Source: Nostoc sp. C052 (GTDB lineage: Bacteria; Cyanobacteriota; Cyanobacteriia; Cyanobacteriales; Nostocaceae). From it: a DNA stretch of 64,000 nucleotides. Of this stretch, positions 40,937-49,838 are shown one piece after another (the stretch's first letter is position 1; every line of letters starts with the position of its first letter). Below the pieces are notes generated by a model. It did not search any database. It was given only the letters and a program-made list of their open reading frames with translations, and was not told the DNA's origin. Location of the stretch: positions 4,584,001 through 4,648,000 of the forward strand of contig NZ_CP040272.1 in the NCBI RefSeq assembly GCF_013393905.1, in the 5' to 3' direction. The position numbers were made by a program, and so were the translations under genes.

Positions 40937-41109
40937 GTATAAACCCAGTTGCTTCAAGCCTTTTGTCAATCAACACTGTCCTAACATATCTGACTACAGC
41001 TATAAAAAATAAAGGAAATTTTAGTAGGTTTGTATGCTTATACGAAATTAGACAGCAGTTATGGCAAGATAACTGCAATTCAATTAAATAACAAGGAATC
41101 TTCAAGATT

Positions 41110-42411
41110 GTGCAAGTAAATAAATCGCTGCTACGAATTTTTGGCAGCCCGAAGATGGGAGCTTTGTTATTTCTTGGCTTCTCATCAGGGTTACCGTTGT
41201 ATTTAACCAGTCAGACATTACAAGCCTGGTTGACCAAAGAAGGAATCAGCTTGGCAGCGATCGCCGCTTTTAGTTTAGTAAAGCTGCCCTATTCTTTGAA
41301 ATTTCTCTGGTCGCCTTTACTAGATAGATTTGTACCGCCTTTTTTGGGGCGGCGTCGAGGTTGGCTGGTAATTACACAAGTAGCATTACTGTTAAGTATA
41401 GCTGTCATGGCTCTACAACACCCATCCCAAGGGCTACAACCTTTAATAATTGCTGCTGTGGCTGTTGCCTTTTTTAGCGCCAGCCAAGACATTTTAGTTG
41501 ATGCTTACCGCACTGATGTCGTGGAAGCAGAAGAGAGAGGTGCTGGAGCGTCTATTTACTTATTGGGTTATCGCGTAGCCATTTTAGTAACCGGTTATGT
41601 AACCCTATTTTTGGCAGACAGAATGCCTTGGCAAGCTGTTTACTTATTAATGTCGCTGTTGATGCTCGTAGGACTGGTAAGTTCTATTTTTGCACCAGAA
41701 CCAGTCCTACGCGATCGCCCGCCTCAGACTTTATCCGCCGCCGTCAAATTACCCTTTATTGAATTTTTCCAGCGTCAGGGATGGTTACAAGGACTTTTAA
41801 TTTTGGTATTCATTGTGATATACAAGTTGGGGGATTCTTTACTCAAGAATGTATCCACCCCATTTTTGTTAGATAAAGGTTTACATTTCACTCAAACCGA
41901 CATCGCATTTCCTGGTGCGCTAGGAATTTTCGCCACTATTATTGGCACCTTGGCAGCAGGAGCAGTCATGACCAAAATTGGTGTTAATCGGGCGCTTTGG
42001 ATATTCGCCATCATGCAGGCTGTCGGCAACTTGGCTTTCTTTGCGTTAGCAGTAGTAGGTAAAAACTTCTATCTAATGTTAGCTGCCGTTAATATAGAAC
42101 AATTCTGTGCTGGTTTAGAAACCGCTGCTTTTGTAGCATTTTTGATGAGTCTTTGTAACCAAAGCTTTTCCGCTACACAGTATGCCTTACTTTCGAGTTT
42201 GCAGGCTTTTAGTAGAGATATTCTCACCGCTCCAGCAGGTACATGGGCACAAACCACCGGTTGGTCTACATTCTTTCTACTGACAGCAATAGCAGCTTTA
42301 CCGGGATTACTATTATTGCCATTCTTTGCCCCTTGGAATCCAAAGCCAGTGGTAGTATTATCCAGACCAGGACTTGACGACGAAGAAGAGGATATATGGG
42401 GAATCAAGTAG
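41110..42411 (+). CDS. AmpG-like MFS permease
   Basis: 433 residues with about 12 membrane segments. The AmpG/MFS signature appears in FLGFSSGLPLYLTSQTLQAWL and in LLDRFVPPFLGRRRGWLV. AmpG-type proteins import anhydro-muropeptides for cell-wall recycling; the substrate here is assumed. GTG start. The end overlaps the next gene by 16 bases. Confidence 0.8.
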   Translation: MQVNKSLLRIFGSPKMGALLFLGFSSGLPLYLTSQTLQAWLTKEGISLAAIAAFSLVKLPYSLKFLWSPLLDRFVPPFLGRRRGWLVITQVALLLSIAVMALQHPSQGLQPLIIAAVAVAFFSASQDILVDAYRTDVVEAEERGAGASIYLLGYRVAILVTGYVTLFLADRMPWQAVYLLMSLLMLVGLVSSIFAPEPVLRDRPPQTLSAAVKLPFIEFFQRQGWLQGLLILVFIVIYKLGDSLLKNVSTPFLLDKGLHFTQTDIAFPGALGIFATIIGTLAAGAVMTKIGVNRALWIFAIMQAVGNLAFFALAVVGKNFYLMLAAVNIEQFCAGLETAAFVAFLMSLCNQSFSATQYALLSSLQAFSRDILTAPAGTWAQTTGWSTFFLLTAIAALPGLLLLPFFAPWNPKPVVVLSRPGLDDEEEDIWGIK

Positions 42412-42809
42412 TTATTGCTGTCGGCACATTTATTCTCTTACTCACTGGTTTATTACTTGGGTATGTTCTCTCGCAGTTAGTTCTAGGATATCTAGCATTT
42501 AACCTCCTAACTTTTTTCGGAACACTCAGCCTAATTTTAATTTTTGGTACACTTTATTACGTTTTATTTTGGCAATTGCGAAGAGAGCAGTCCCGGCCAT
42601 CAACTATAAATGAAGGCATACCAAACCAGGTAGAGGAGGGTTTATCTGATAGCTATCTCAAAAACAGGCTAATCACTAAATTATCTGGTGACGCCGCCGC
42701 TGCCGAACGGTTAATTGAACAGGCAAAGGAAACTTATCCTGGAATGCCGGAAAATTGGTATTGCGAAAGAGTGCTTGACGACTTAGAACGCGATCGCCAG
42801 CGAGAGTAG
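42396..42809 (+). CDS. Conserved cyanobacterial membrane protein
   Basis: 137 residues with two membrane segments (about 4-28 and 35-60) and a cytosolic C-terminus (LSGDAAAAERLIEQAKETYPGMPENWYCERVLDDLERDR). Overlaps the AmpG-like gene by 16 bases. It looks like a widely conserved cyanobacterial small membrane protein with a RLIEQAKxxYPGxxExWYxExVxxDLERD end, but no function is known. Confidence 0.75.
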   Translation: MGNQVVIAVGTFILLLTGLLLGYVLSQLVLGYLAFNLLTFFGTLSLILIFGTLYYVLFWQLRREQSRPSTINEGIPNQVEEGLSDSYLKNRLITKLSGDAAAAERLIEQAKETYPGMPENWYCERVLDDLERDRQRE

Positions 42810-42827
42810 AGGAGCAGGGGAGCAAGA

Positions 42828-42895
42828 ATTTTAGATTTTAGATTTTGGATTTTAGATTGAAATTCAATCCAAAATCCAAAATTGAATTTCCCAAT
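42828..42895. repeat. Heptanucleotide inverted repeats (ATTTTAG / TCCAAAA)
   Basis: TTTTAGATTTTGGATTTTAG faces AATCCAAAATCCAAAATT with a short loop, giving an AT-rich hairpin of the STRR family. The same type is at 44712-44772. Confidence 0.75.
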
Positions 42896-42992
42896 CCCCA
42901 TGCCCATAACATTGCTAAAATAAATCAAGAATACTTCACAAATCTTCAGCTAACTTCTCATAAAAGTTCGTAGCTTCCTTTGCAATTAAAAT

Positions 42993-43184
42993 ATGGCTAT
43001 TTTTCGTCAATACATCGCCCCACTGCTTGTAGTATTAGTATTTGTCTTTGCCTTAGTGGCAGTCAGCGCCCGCATCTTTTTACCCTCCGATATGGCAGCA
43101 CCCGCACCAATTGAAAACATAGAGATAACTTCTCAACCTACTCCCACTGATTTACCACCAGCAACACCTAACTTAGCCAGCTAA
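42993..43184 (+). CDS. Small membrane protein (63 aa)
   Basis: One N-terminal membrane segment (APLLVVLVFVFALVAVSARIF, about 9-29), then a Pro/Ala/Thr-rich tail. Start ATG at 42993. No family is recognised; it may be a small anchored protein. Confidence 0.65.
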   Translation: MAIFRQYIAPLLVVLVFVFALVAVSARIFLPSDMAAPAPIENIEITSQPTPTDLPPATPNLAS

Positions 43185-43202
43185 GTCAATAAACGTATTT
43201 AA

Positions 43203-43784
43203 GTGTCTGAGCAACTACTACCTGGATATATGATTCGCCGTGGCTCCCTTTTGGAGCGATCGCTGCTGCTTAAATTCATGCAGCGAACTTACCAGGATCT
43301 ATTTCCCAATGAGGATTTTTCCCACCTAGAGCAAACAGTTAAGCAATATTTTTCTAGCGATACGCCCTTGTGGTGGGTAGAAGAGGAGGGGAGCAGGGAG
43401 CAGGGAGCAGGGAGCAGGGAGAATAATTTTCCCCTCCGCCCCCCGCACCCTGCCCCTCTGCCTCTTTTCAATGCCCATCCCCCTATCGCCTGCCTCTGGG
43501 TGGGCAATGCCATAGATCAAGTACATGGGAATCGTCATGCTCACATCTTTATCCTCTACGTTGTACCAGAACATCGGCGACGGGGTATTGGTACAGCCTT
43601 GATGCGATATGTGGAAAATTGGGCTATTCAAAGAGGCGATCGCCAGATTGGACTGCAAGTGTTTCAATCAAACAAACCCGCATTGAATCTTTACAATCAG
43701 TTAGGTTATCAAACCCAATCCATCTGGATGGTAAAATTCCTGAGTGCAGAAAATAAACTCAAGGATAGCGATAACATACCTTAG
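43203..43784 (+). CDS. GNAT acetyltransferase with a repeat-derived insert
   Basis: 193 residues, GTG start. The acetyl-CoA loop HRRRGIGTALMRYVE is at about 124-138, and the preceding strand is HIFILYVVPE. Residues about 60-95 read EEEGSREQGAGSRENNFPL, then RPPHPAPLPLF, encoded by GGGAGCAGGGAGCAG-type low-complexity repeats identical in style to intergenic arrays. The insertion keeps the frame and falls in a loop before the core fold, so the enzyme may remain active. Confidence 0.8.
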   Translation: MSEQLLPGYMIRRGSLLERSLLLKFMQRTYQDLFPNEDFSHLEQTVKQYFSSDTPLWWVEEEGSREQGAGSRENNFPLRPPHPAPLPLFNAHPPIACLWVGNAIDQVHGNRHAHIFILYVVPEHRRRGIGTALMRYVENWAIQRGDRQIGLQVFQSNKPALNLYNQLGYQTQSIWMVKFLSAENKLKDSDNIP

Positions 43785-43896
43785 CGTCTGAGTTATAGAG
43801 GTTCTCGTTTGGATAAAACTCAACGAAGAGAAAAGAAAAATGTATAAGAACCCACTAATATATATAAAGCTTTAACTTATTGGTGCGGGGGATTAT

Positions 43897-43923
43897 GTGT
43901 TAATCCCTTTTCGGGATTGAAAT
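43897..43923 (+). repeat. Solitary CRISPR-repeat-like sequence
   Basis: GTGTTAATCCCTTTTCGGGA followed by TTGAAAT resembles cyanobacterial CRISPR repeats that end in GGGATTGAAAC. Only one copy is present, directly before the HEAT gene, with no spacers and no cas genes. It may be a decayed array relic or chance. Confidence 0.35.
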
Positions 43924-43929
43924 TAAATT

Positions 43930-44688
43930 ATGTATGACGAAGACGATCTAAGCCTACTCGATATTGAGGAGGAGCTAGAAAGCCCCTTAGATAAAATAGA
44001 GCCGCTAACTGCCGAATCAGTTGTGGCAAAGCCCGATCCAGAAGTGATGCTAGCCCTGCTGGAAAATCCCCAGCCCCAGCAACGAATGTTAGCGGCACGT
44101 GCTTTTTGTGATATTGAAGATGCGCGTGCTACGCCCCATCTGATTCGTCTATTAACTGATATCTGTCCCTTAGTAAGGGTGAGTGCAGCTTATGGCATCG
44201 GACGCAATCCCAGTTCAGAGGCAGTGAGTCCGTTAATTGCTCAACTCAACAGTGATTGGAATGGCTATGTGCGTAAAGGTGTTGTTTGGGCTTTAGGAAA
44301 CTGTCGCGATCGCCGTTCTTTAGCACCCCTAGCAGACGCCTTAAGAACTGACATTTCCGCAGTGCGTTTGTGGGCTGCTAGCGCCTTAGCACAGATGGCA
44401 GAAGTGGGTTATGAAGCAGTGATTGGGGCAACACCACCTTTAATTGAAGCCTTAGTCCAAGACCCGGTGGCAGCTGTGCGAAGTAACAGTGCTTGGGCAA
44501 TTGGTCAACTGTGCCGCGAACTACCTTCTAATGTAGTTTATGCCACAGCGATCGACGCCCTAATTCAAGCCTTTGCCGAAGACCAAGATTTGGGAGTCCG
44601 AGAAGACGCTAAAGCCTCATTGCTAGGAGTGGGCGATCCCCGTGGCTTGCAGCTGATTGAAACCCTAGAACAAGAAGGGTGGTTTTGA
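43930..44688 (+). CDS. HEAT-repeat (phycobilin lyase-like) protein
   Basis: 252 residues built of about five to six HEAT motifs (for example ATPHLIRLLTDICPLVRVSAAYGIGRN, then RRSLAPLADALRTDISAVRLWAASALAQMAE). The acidic N-terminus (DEDDLSLLDIEEELESPLD) precedes them. This is the PBS-lyase HEAT family found in cyanobacteria, often for phycobiliprotein-related functions. A specific role cannot be assigned. Confidence 0.85.
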   Translation: MYDEDDLSLLDIEEELESPLDKIEPLTAESVVAKPDPEVMLALLENPQPQQRMLAARAFCDIEDARATPHLIRLLTDICPLVRVSAAYGIGRNPSSEAVSPLIAQLNSDWNGYVRKGVVWALGNCRDRRSLAPLADALRTDISAVRLWAASALAQMAEVGYEAVIGATPPLIEALVQDPVAAVRSNSAWAIGQLCRELPSNVVYATAIDALIQAFAEDQDLGVREDAKASLLGVGDPRGLQLIETLEQEGWF

Positions 44689-44711
44689 TTAAATATTGGG
44701 CATTGGGCAAT

Positions 44712-44772
44712 TCAATTTTGGATTTTAGATTTTAGATTGAAATTTAATCCAAAATCTAAAATCTAAAATTCT
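44712..44772. repeat. Heptanucleotide inverted repeats
   Basis: ATTTTGGATTTTAGATTTTA faces AATCCAAAATCTAAAATC, forming the same AT-rich hairpin seen at 42828-42895. Confidence 0.75.
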
Positions 44773-44788
44773 TACTCCCTAGCCCTCA

Positions 44789-45193
44789 CTAACCTTCAGC
44801 TACAGGTTTGACTAAATTTAAGTCATAAGGACGCTCAGTATCATCCTCACCCAAATATTCACCATTTTGAATTTCCAGAATAATTAGCGGGATATGTCCA
44901 GGATTTTCTACCTTGTGTAGGGTTGCTGCGGGGACATAAGTTGATTCGTTTCGATTCAGTAATATTTCTGCATCGCCACAAGTCACCTTTGCTACACCGG
45001 AAACTACAACCCAATGTTCATTGCGGTGATAATGAATTTGTGGTTTAATTCCGTGCCTGGGTTTGATTTCAACACGACTAATTCTATAGGTTTCTCCCTC
45101 CTCGATTACCTCTACTTCACCCCAGTATCGTGTACCTGAATGTGGAGACAATTCGTTGATATTTGACTGAGTATTATTTTCATTGGGAGTCAT
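44789..45193 (-). CDS. Cupin protein of the mannose-6-phosphate isomerase type II family
   Basis: 134 residues. The cupin motifs are visible in QIHYHRNEHWVVVSGVA (metal-binding His, His, Glu, then G) and in STYVPAATLHKVENPG (His). The start RYWGEVEVIEEGETYRISRVEIKP is the C-terminal domain of GDP-mannose pyrophosphorylase/phosphomannose isomerase type II standing alone. It probably acts in mannose or GDP-mannose metabolism. Confidence 0.85.
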   Translation of the reverse strand: MTPNENNTQSNINELSPHSGTRYWGEVEVIEEGETYRISRVEIKPRHGIKPQIHYHRNEHWVVVSGVAKVTCGDAEILLNRNESTYVPAATLHKVENPGHIPLIILEIQNGEYLGEDDTERPYDLNLVKPVAEG

Positions 45194-45495
45194 AATTAAT
45201 TTCTCAACCAGATAAGTATTAGTATTTATCAGTAATTTACCGTAAACGAGATAAACCTGGGTAGGGAGATTCAGTCACGTCGCTTCTCTACGAGACGCTG
45301 CGCGTAGCTTGCTTCCCCGTAGGGTACGCTCCGAATTCAAAATTCAAAATTAATGAGCCCCATAAATAAATTTAGTTGCTCTGTATCCTTTTTGTTTTCG
45401 ATCACAACATCTTTATGTGATGACAACTGCTCTAACTTTACTTTCGGCAACAGATCCTATCCGTAAATTTCTAAATGTTTGAATGCGTGAATTGC
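45194..45495. repeat. Intergenic region with a Nostoc-type palindromic repeat
   Basis: At 45281-45332 there is TCTCTACGAGACGCTGCGCG, then TAGCTTGCTTCCCCGTAGGG, a repeat also found at 47009-47073 and, in part, at 57254-57293. The rest has no gene. Confidence 0.6.
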
Positions 45496-46839
45496 TTAAT
45501 GTCCCGTATACTGAATCCGATAGATCCGATTATTGGCTTCTTCTGTCAGTAGTAAACTGCCATCTGGCAATACAAGTAAACCTACAGGCCGTCCCCAAGT
45601 GGATGGTACAGAAGGATTTAGTAAAAATCCTGTGAGAAAGTCTTCGTAGTAGCCAAGCGATCGCCCTTTAGCATCGAAGGGAACAAATACAATTTTATAA
45701 CCAGTGCCGCGATCGCGGTTCCAAGAACCACGAAAAGCCGCAAAAGCACCATTCTGGTATTTTTTTGGAAACGTTTTACCATCATAAAACTGCAAACCCA
45801 ATGCTGCTGAATGCGCCTGGAACAGCACATCTGGTGTTTGGGTACGGGCTGCTAAATCGGGGCGTTTGCTTTTATCATCCGTCTTTTGGCGCGGATCGAG
45901 GTTATTTGGTGTCAAATAAGCATAGGGCCAGCCGTAAAATGCCCCCTGTTTAACGCGTGTCAGATAGTCTGGTACCAAATCATCACCGATTCCATCCCGT
46001 TCATTGACAGTAGTATAAAGTTCCTTCGTTACAGGATGAAAGTCTAAACCAACAGGATTACGCAAGCCGGAAGCGAAAGTTTGCTGCTGGGAACCATCCA
46101 AATTCATTACCTGTATCGAGGCCCGTGGTAGGGGTTCTTCATCTACATTGCTTCCTGAACCAACTGAAACATATAATTTATTGCCATCGGGTGAGACAAC
46201 GACATTGCGCGTCCAATGATTGTTATAACCTTGAGCAGGCAAATCGGCAATTTTTTCTCCCTTACCTGTAATCTGATTTTGACCTTGAGTATAGGGAAAA
46301 CGCACCACAGCATCCGTATTTCCCAGAAAAAATGAATTACCTGCAAAAGCCATCCCAAAGGGTCTATTGAGTCCGTTGTCTCTATTAGCAAAGGTTTCTC
46401 GAACGTCGGCTATGCCATCGCCGTTGCTGTCACGCAACAAACGAATCCGATTTTGCCCGGTTTCAGTCACTAAGACATCACCACTGGGGGTTAAAGCTAG
46501 CCAGCGTGGGGCATCTAAACCTTCGGCAAAGATGTTGACTGTAAAACCTGGTGGTACACGCAGCACCGGATTTTGCGGAATGGACACAACCTCAGGCCGC
46601 TTGGAAGCACTTTCTGTTGCGAAAGGTGCCTGTAAATTCTTCAGATTGATTCGGATAGGTGTAGGTGAAAGTGCTTCAGTACGGACAATATTTTTTGGCT
46701 GTGTAGGATTTTGTGTCAGTTGGGTAGAAGGTACAGATGTTTGTGGCGTAGGATTATCTGAGAAAGCGCGAGTCTGGTTACAGGCTGCTGCCAAAGTCAG
46801 TAAAAAAACTGGCAGCAAGAAACGCGCAGGGACTTTCAT
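45496..46839 (-). CDS. PQQ-dependent sugar dehydrogenase (sorbosone dehydrogenase-like), lipoprotein
   Basis: 447 residues from the ATG at 46839, which gives a normal lipoprotein signal peptide (FLLPVFLLTLAAAC with lipobox Cys at about 20); an upstream start adds ten residues. The beta-propeller starts with GFTVNIFAEGLDAPRWLALTP and includes the typical DVLVTETGQNRIRLL and GLRNPVGLDFHP strands. Predicted to oxidise a sugar in the periplasm with PQQ; cofactor supply is not evident from this window. Confidence 0.85.
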   Translation of the reverse strand: MKVPARFLLPVFLLTLAAACNQTRAFSDNPTPQTSVPSTQLTQNPTQPKNIVRTEALSPTPIRINLKNLQAPFATESASKRPEVVSIPQNPVLRVPPGFTVNIFAEGLDAPRWLALTPSGDVLVTETGQNRIRLLRDSNGDGIADVRETFANRDNGLNRPFGMAFAGNSFFLGNTDAVVRFPYTQGQNQITGKGEKIADLPAQGYNNHWTRNVVVSPDGNKLYVSVGSGSNVDEEPLPRASIQVMNLDGSQQQTFASGLRNPVGLDFHPVTKELYTTVNERDGIGDDLVPDYLTRVKQGAFYGWPYAYLTPNNLDPRQKTDDKSKRPDLAARTQTPDVLFQAHSAALGLQFYDGKTFPKKYQNGAFAAFRGSWNRDRGTGYKIVFVPFDAKGRSLGYYEDFLTGFLLNPSVPSTWGRPVGLLVLPDGSLLLTEEANNRIYRIQYTGH

Positions 46840-47203
46840 GGTGGTAGACACTATGCACAACTTTCCCACTCTAGACTTGAGGCTTAATAACTGTCGCCAG
46901 TCTAAAGTTTGATTTTGATTACTAGGGATTGGGGATTAGGGACTGAGGATTATTGGGAACTGGGGAATAAGCACGGGTGCAGGGTTAACAATTCAAAATT
47001 CAAAATGACGCTCTCTACGAGACGCTGCGCGTAGCTTGCTTCTCTATAAGAGTACGAAAAGTACGCAGAGTCGCTAACAAAATCCAAAATTAAAGACATT
47101 TCAGACGGGGATTTAAACCCTTTAATTTACGATAAAGGAGCAGGGGGAGCAGGGAGCAAGAGAGGATGAGAAATAATCAATCCCAATCCCCAGTCCCCAA
47201 TAT
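46840..47203. repeat. Intergenic repeats between two minus-strand genes
   Basis: Holds a copy of the GACGCTGCGCGTAGCTTGCT repeat (47009-47073) with an extra hairpin, GTACGAAAAGTACG, plus a GGAGCAGGG low-complexity stretch (47135-47160). No gene is supported. Confidence 0.65.
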
Positions 47204-48415
47204 TTAAACATATAAGCATTTGTTAGTTAACAAAAAGTTTTCAAATTCTGCTGCTGGTAAAGGACGACTGAATAGAAAACCTTGCATAGAATTACAGTTG
47301 TGTTGGCGCAGAAAAGCCAGTTCTGATTCCGTCTCTACACCTTCGGCAACTACATCTAGGTTGAGATTATGAGCCATTTGAATTAATGCTTTGGTAATGG
47401 CTGACTTCTGGGAATCGTTAGCAACATTATGGATAAAATAACGGTCTATTTTCAATGTGTTAATGGGTAAGTTTTTCAGATAAATTAAAGAAGAATAGCC
47501 CGTACCAAAGTCATCGATCGCAATTTTTACACCCAAGGATTGCAGTTTGCTCATAGTTGCGATCGCACTATTTACATCTTGCATGATCATACTTTCAGTC
47601 AGTTCTAACTCTAAGTAATGTGGTTCCAAATCATTGGCAGATATAAAATTGACTATTTTATGAATAAAATCTGGTTGATTAAATTCAATTACTGAGAGAT
47701 TGACAGCAACCAGCAATGAATTAATTCCAGCATCACGCCAGCTTTTTATTTGTTTACATACACTTTTTAATACCCATTTACCAATAGGAACAATTAAACC
47801 TGTAGACTCTGCTAATGGGACAAATTCTGTTGGGTAAATCATCCCTAATTCTGGACTTTGCCAGCGCAATAAACTTTCAGCAGCGACTATTTTACCAGAA
47901 GCAATATCGACTATTGGTTGATAATAAATTTCAAATTCTTGAAAGTTATGTTGTTTGATAGCACGATGTAAGCTAATTTCTAACAACTGCATTTTTGGAG
48001 ACAAGTTGTTAATTACAGTCTGAGGAGACAAATACTTTTTTAAAGTAGCGTGCTTTTCTAACCTATTAATGATGGCACTTAATAACTCAGACCGAGTGAA
48101 CGGCTTAGTTATATAGTCATCAGCACCCATATCCATACCTTGACGGAAGTCAGATTTAGCAGATTTAGCAGTTAGAAAAATGAATGGGATTGTTGCTGTT
48201 GATGGTTCTTGGCGTAATGCTGTTAGTACGCCATAACCATCAATTTCTGGCATCATCATATCACAGAGAATTAAATCTGGAACTTCACAGATAGCTAAAT
48301 GTACCCCGATTCTGCCATTAGCCGCAGCAATAGTTTCAAAATCCTCAGCTTCTAGTAAATCTAAGATATTCTCACGGACTGCTTCCTCGTCTTCTATTAT
48401 TAAAATTTTGGGCAT
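47204..48415 (-). CDS. Response regulator with REC and EAL domains
   Basis: 403 residues. REC domain at 1-120 with the acidic pocket (IIEDEE), phospho-Asp in ILCDMMMPEIDG (about 52) and conserved Lys in ITKPF. EAL domain at about 150-398: ESLLRW (EAL-type), LELELTES, DDFGTGYSSL and EGVETE, so the residues for c-di-GMP cleavage are present. Directly downstream of a degenerate histidine kinase on the same strand. Confidence 0.92.
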   Translation of the reverse strand: MPKILIIEDEEAVRENILDLLEAEDFETIAAANGRIGVHLAICEVPDLILCDMMMPEIDGYGVLTALRQEPSTATIPFIFLTAKSAKSDFRQGMDMGADDYITKPFTRSELLSAIINRLEKHATLKKYLSPQTVINNLSPKMQLLEISLHRAIKQHNFQEFEIYYQPIVDIASGKIVAAESLLRWQSPELGMIYPTEFVPLAESTGLIVPIGKWVLKSVCKQIKSWRDAGINSLLVAVNLSVIEFNQPDFIHKIVNFISANDLEPHYLELELTESMIMQDVNSAIATMSKLQSLGVKIAIDDFGTGYSSLIYLKNLPINTLKIDRYFIHNVANDSQKSAITKALIQMAHNLNLDVVAEGVETESELAFLRQHNCNSMQGFLFSRPLPAAEFENFLLTNKCLYV

Positions 48416-48529
48416 ACTTACCTCGGGTTACATTTTATTATTTAATGAAGAAATGACGGTAATTTTTGTCAATATTTCCAGCATGTTTGCGACAAAAATT
48501 TTACCTTGATAGATATTTAAACAATTTTT

Positions 48530-49564
48530 TTACGGCGATTTTATTCCTATTCCAGTGTCTAATATATTAGCGATATTCCTAGCGTGATTAAAGGATTCAA
48601 ATAGATATGGCATATCTTCTTCTGGAATGCCAATTATCCAATCTTGAATTTTCAATACTGCTTGCCCATGCAGATAAAGAAGACTAAAATTGACAATGTT
48701 ATTATCTAATACCAATTCTGTATGAAGATCCACATAATAATACCCCCCTGTAGTCCCTCCAAGGCATCGGGGGACGGCGATAGCCGAGAGGTGAATTATA
48801 TGCAGCTTCACAAAGAAACAGTATAAAGATGTTAGTCTATACTCTAATTTTCCCGCTTCTGACTTACCGATAATCAACACATCATTCAATATTTCAGTCA
48901 CGATTATCTGATATGCGGGCGTATTCGTCTGTATGACCCTATTATCATACTTACGGTATAAATCCAAATCCTTCACAGAAACTCCAATGAGGCGAGTAGG
49001 TTTGCCTATCGTATCTTTACGTACTATAACGCGTGCTTGTAACCACTGGTACTTGAGTAATTGTCTCTCAACGAAAATCTGATGTTCTACCTCAAAGGAA
49101 CTAATACTAGTCTCACCTCTAGTTTTCTCTATTTTTTGTGCCAGTGCTTCACAGATATTTTCGGGGGTAATATTACTGATAATGCAACCTTGGTTATCTA
49201 CAATTGCTAGTAGATCCAACTGCTGCTGGTATAGCAGTAATAACACTGAGACTGTCTCCGAAAATTCTGACATGTTCAATGTCATAACCAAGTTATGTAT
49301 AACTTCAAAAATACTGGCTGTTTTCAAGCTAGTTCCAGAAGCTACAAGCATTACCATATCATGCTTGATGAAGCATTCTACTACCTGCGAAGATGAAGAA
49401 AACAAGAGACTCTCGCCCCGTGTTAGCATCAGTACGTAGGCGTAACACTTTGTAGACATCGCATATAATAGTGATAGTGATTTTTCTGGCACAACCATCA
49501 GCGGCAAACAGTCAATTCTTGACTCTAAGCTTTGTAGCCTGAGAAGCTGAGGTAAGGCTTGCAT
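48530..49564 (-). pseudogene. Degenerate sensor histidine kinase
   Basis: 344 residues. The first part resembles a CBS/PAS sensory region (LPLMVVPEKSLSLLYAMS, then IDNQGCIISNITPENICEAL like a PAS). The C-terminal part recalls a HATPase domain (IIGIPEEDMPYLFESFNHARNIANILDTGIGI) but lacks a DHp His box and the full N, G1 and G2 motifs, and the frame ends in a short non-conserved tail. It precedes the REC-EAL gene, so a former kinase-regulator pair is implied. It may be dead or a kinase-less sensor. Confidence 0.6.
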
Positions 49565-49697
49565 AGATTTTTACAATAGCTATTATCAAACAATAGTTAT
49601 CTAAAGATGCTTATCTAAGTATTTTCCAATATTTTGACGCTAAACAGGTAGTAATATTTAGGAGATAAACACTACAGAAAGTGTGTTAAGAATTACA

Positions 49698-49832
49698 AAC
49701 TAGCTTATATCCAGCTAGTTGAAAATTAGACATTGAAAAGAGGCAGAGGGGCAGGGTGCAGGGGGCTGAGGGGAAAATTCTTCTCCCTGCTCCCTTCTCC
49801 CTGCCCCCTGCTTTTTCCCTTGTTCCCCTACT
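49698..49832. repeat. Terminator-like hairpin and G/C-rich hairpin array
   Basis: AACTAGCT (49698-49705) pairs with AGCTAGTT (49713-49720). From 49741 to 49832 a GCAGAGGGGCAGGGTGCAGG stretch faces a CCTGCTCCCTTCTCCCTGCC stretch; together they form a long imperfect hairpin. The same low-complexity type is inserted in two genes nearby. Confidence 0.65.
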
Positions 49833-49838
49833 TCTTGA

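Noticed and set aside
41289..42407. Minus-strand frames opposite the AmpG-like permease
   Set aside because: Antisense shadows of a clear 12-segment membrane protein gene.
43289..43667. Two minus-strand frames opposite the GNAT gene
   Set aside because: They arise from the low-complexity GGGAGCAGGG array and have no domain pattern.
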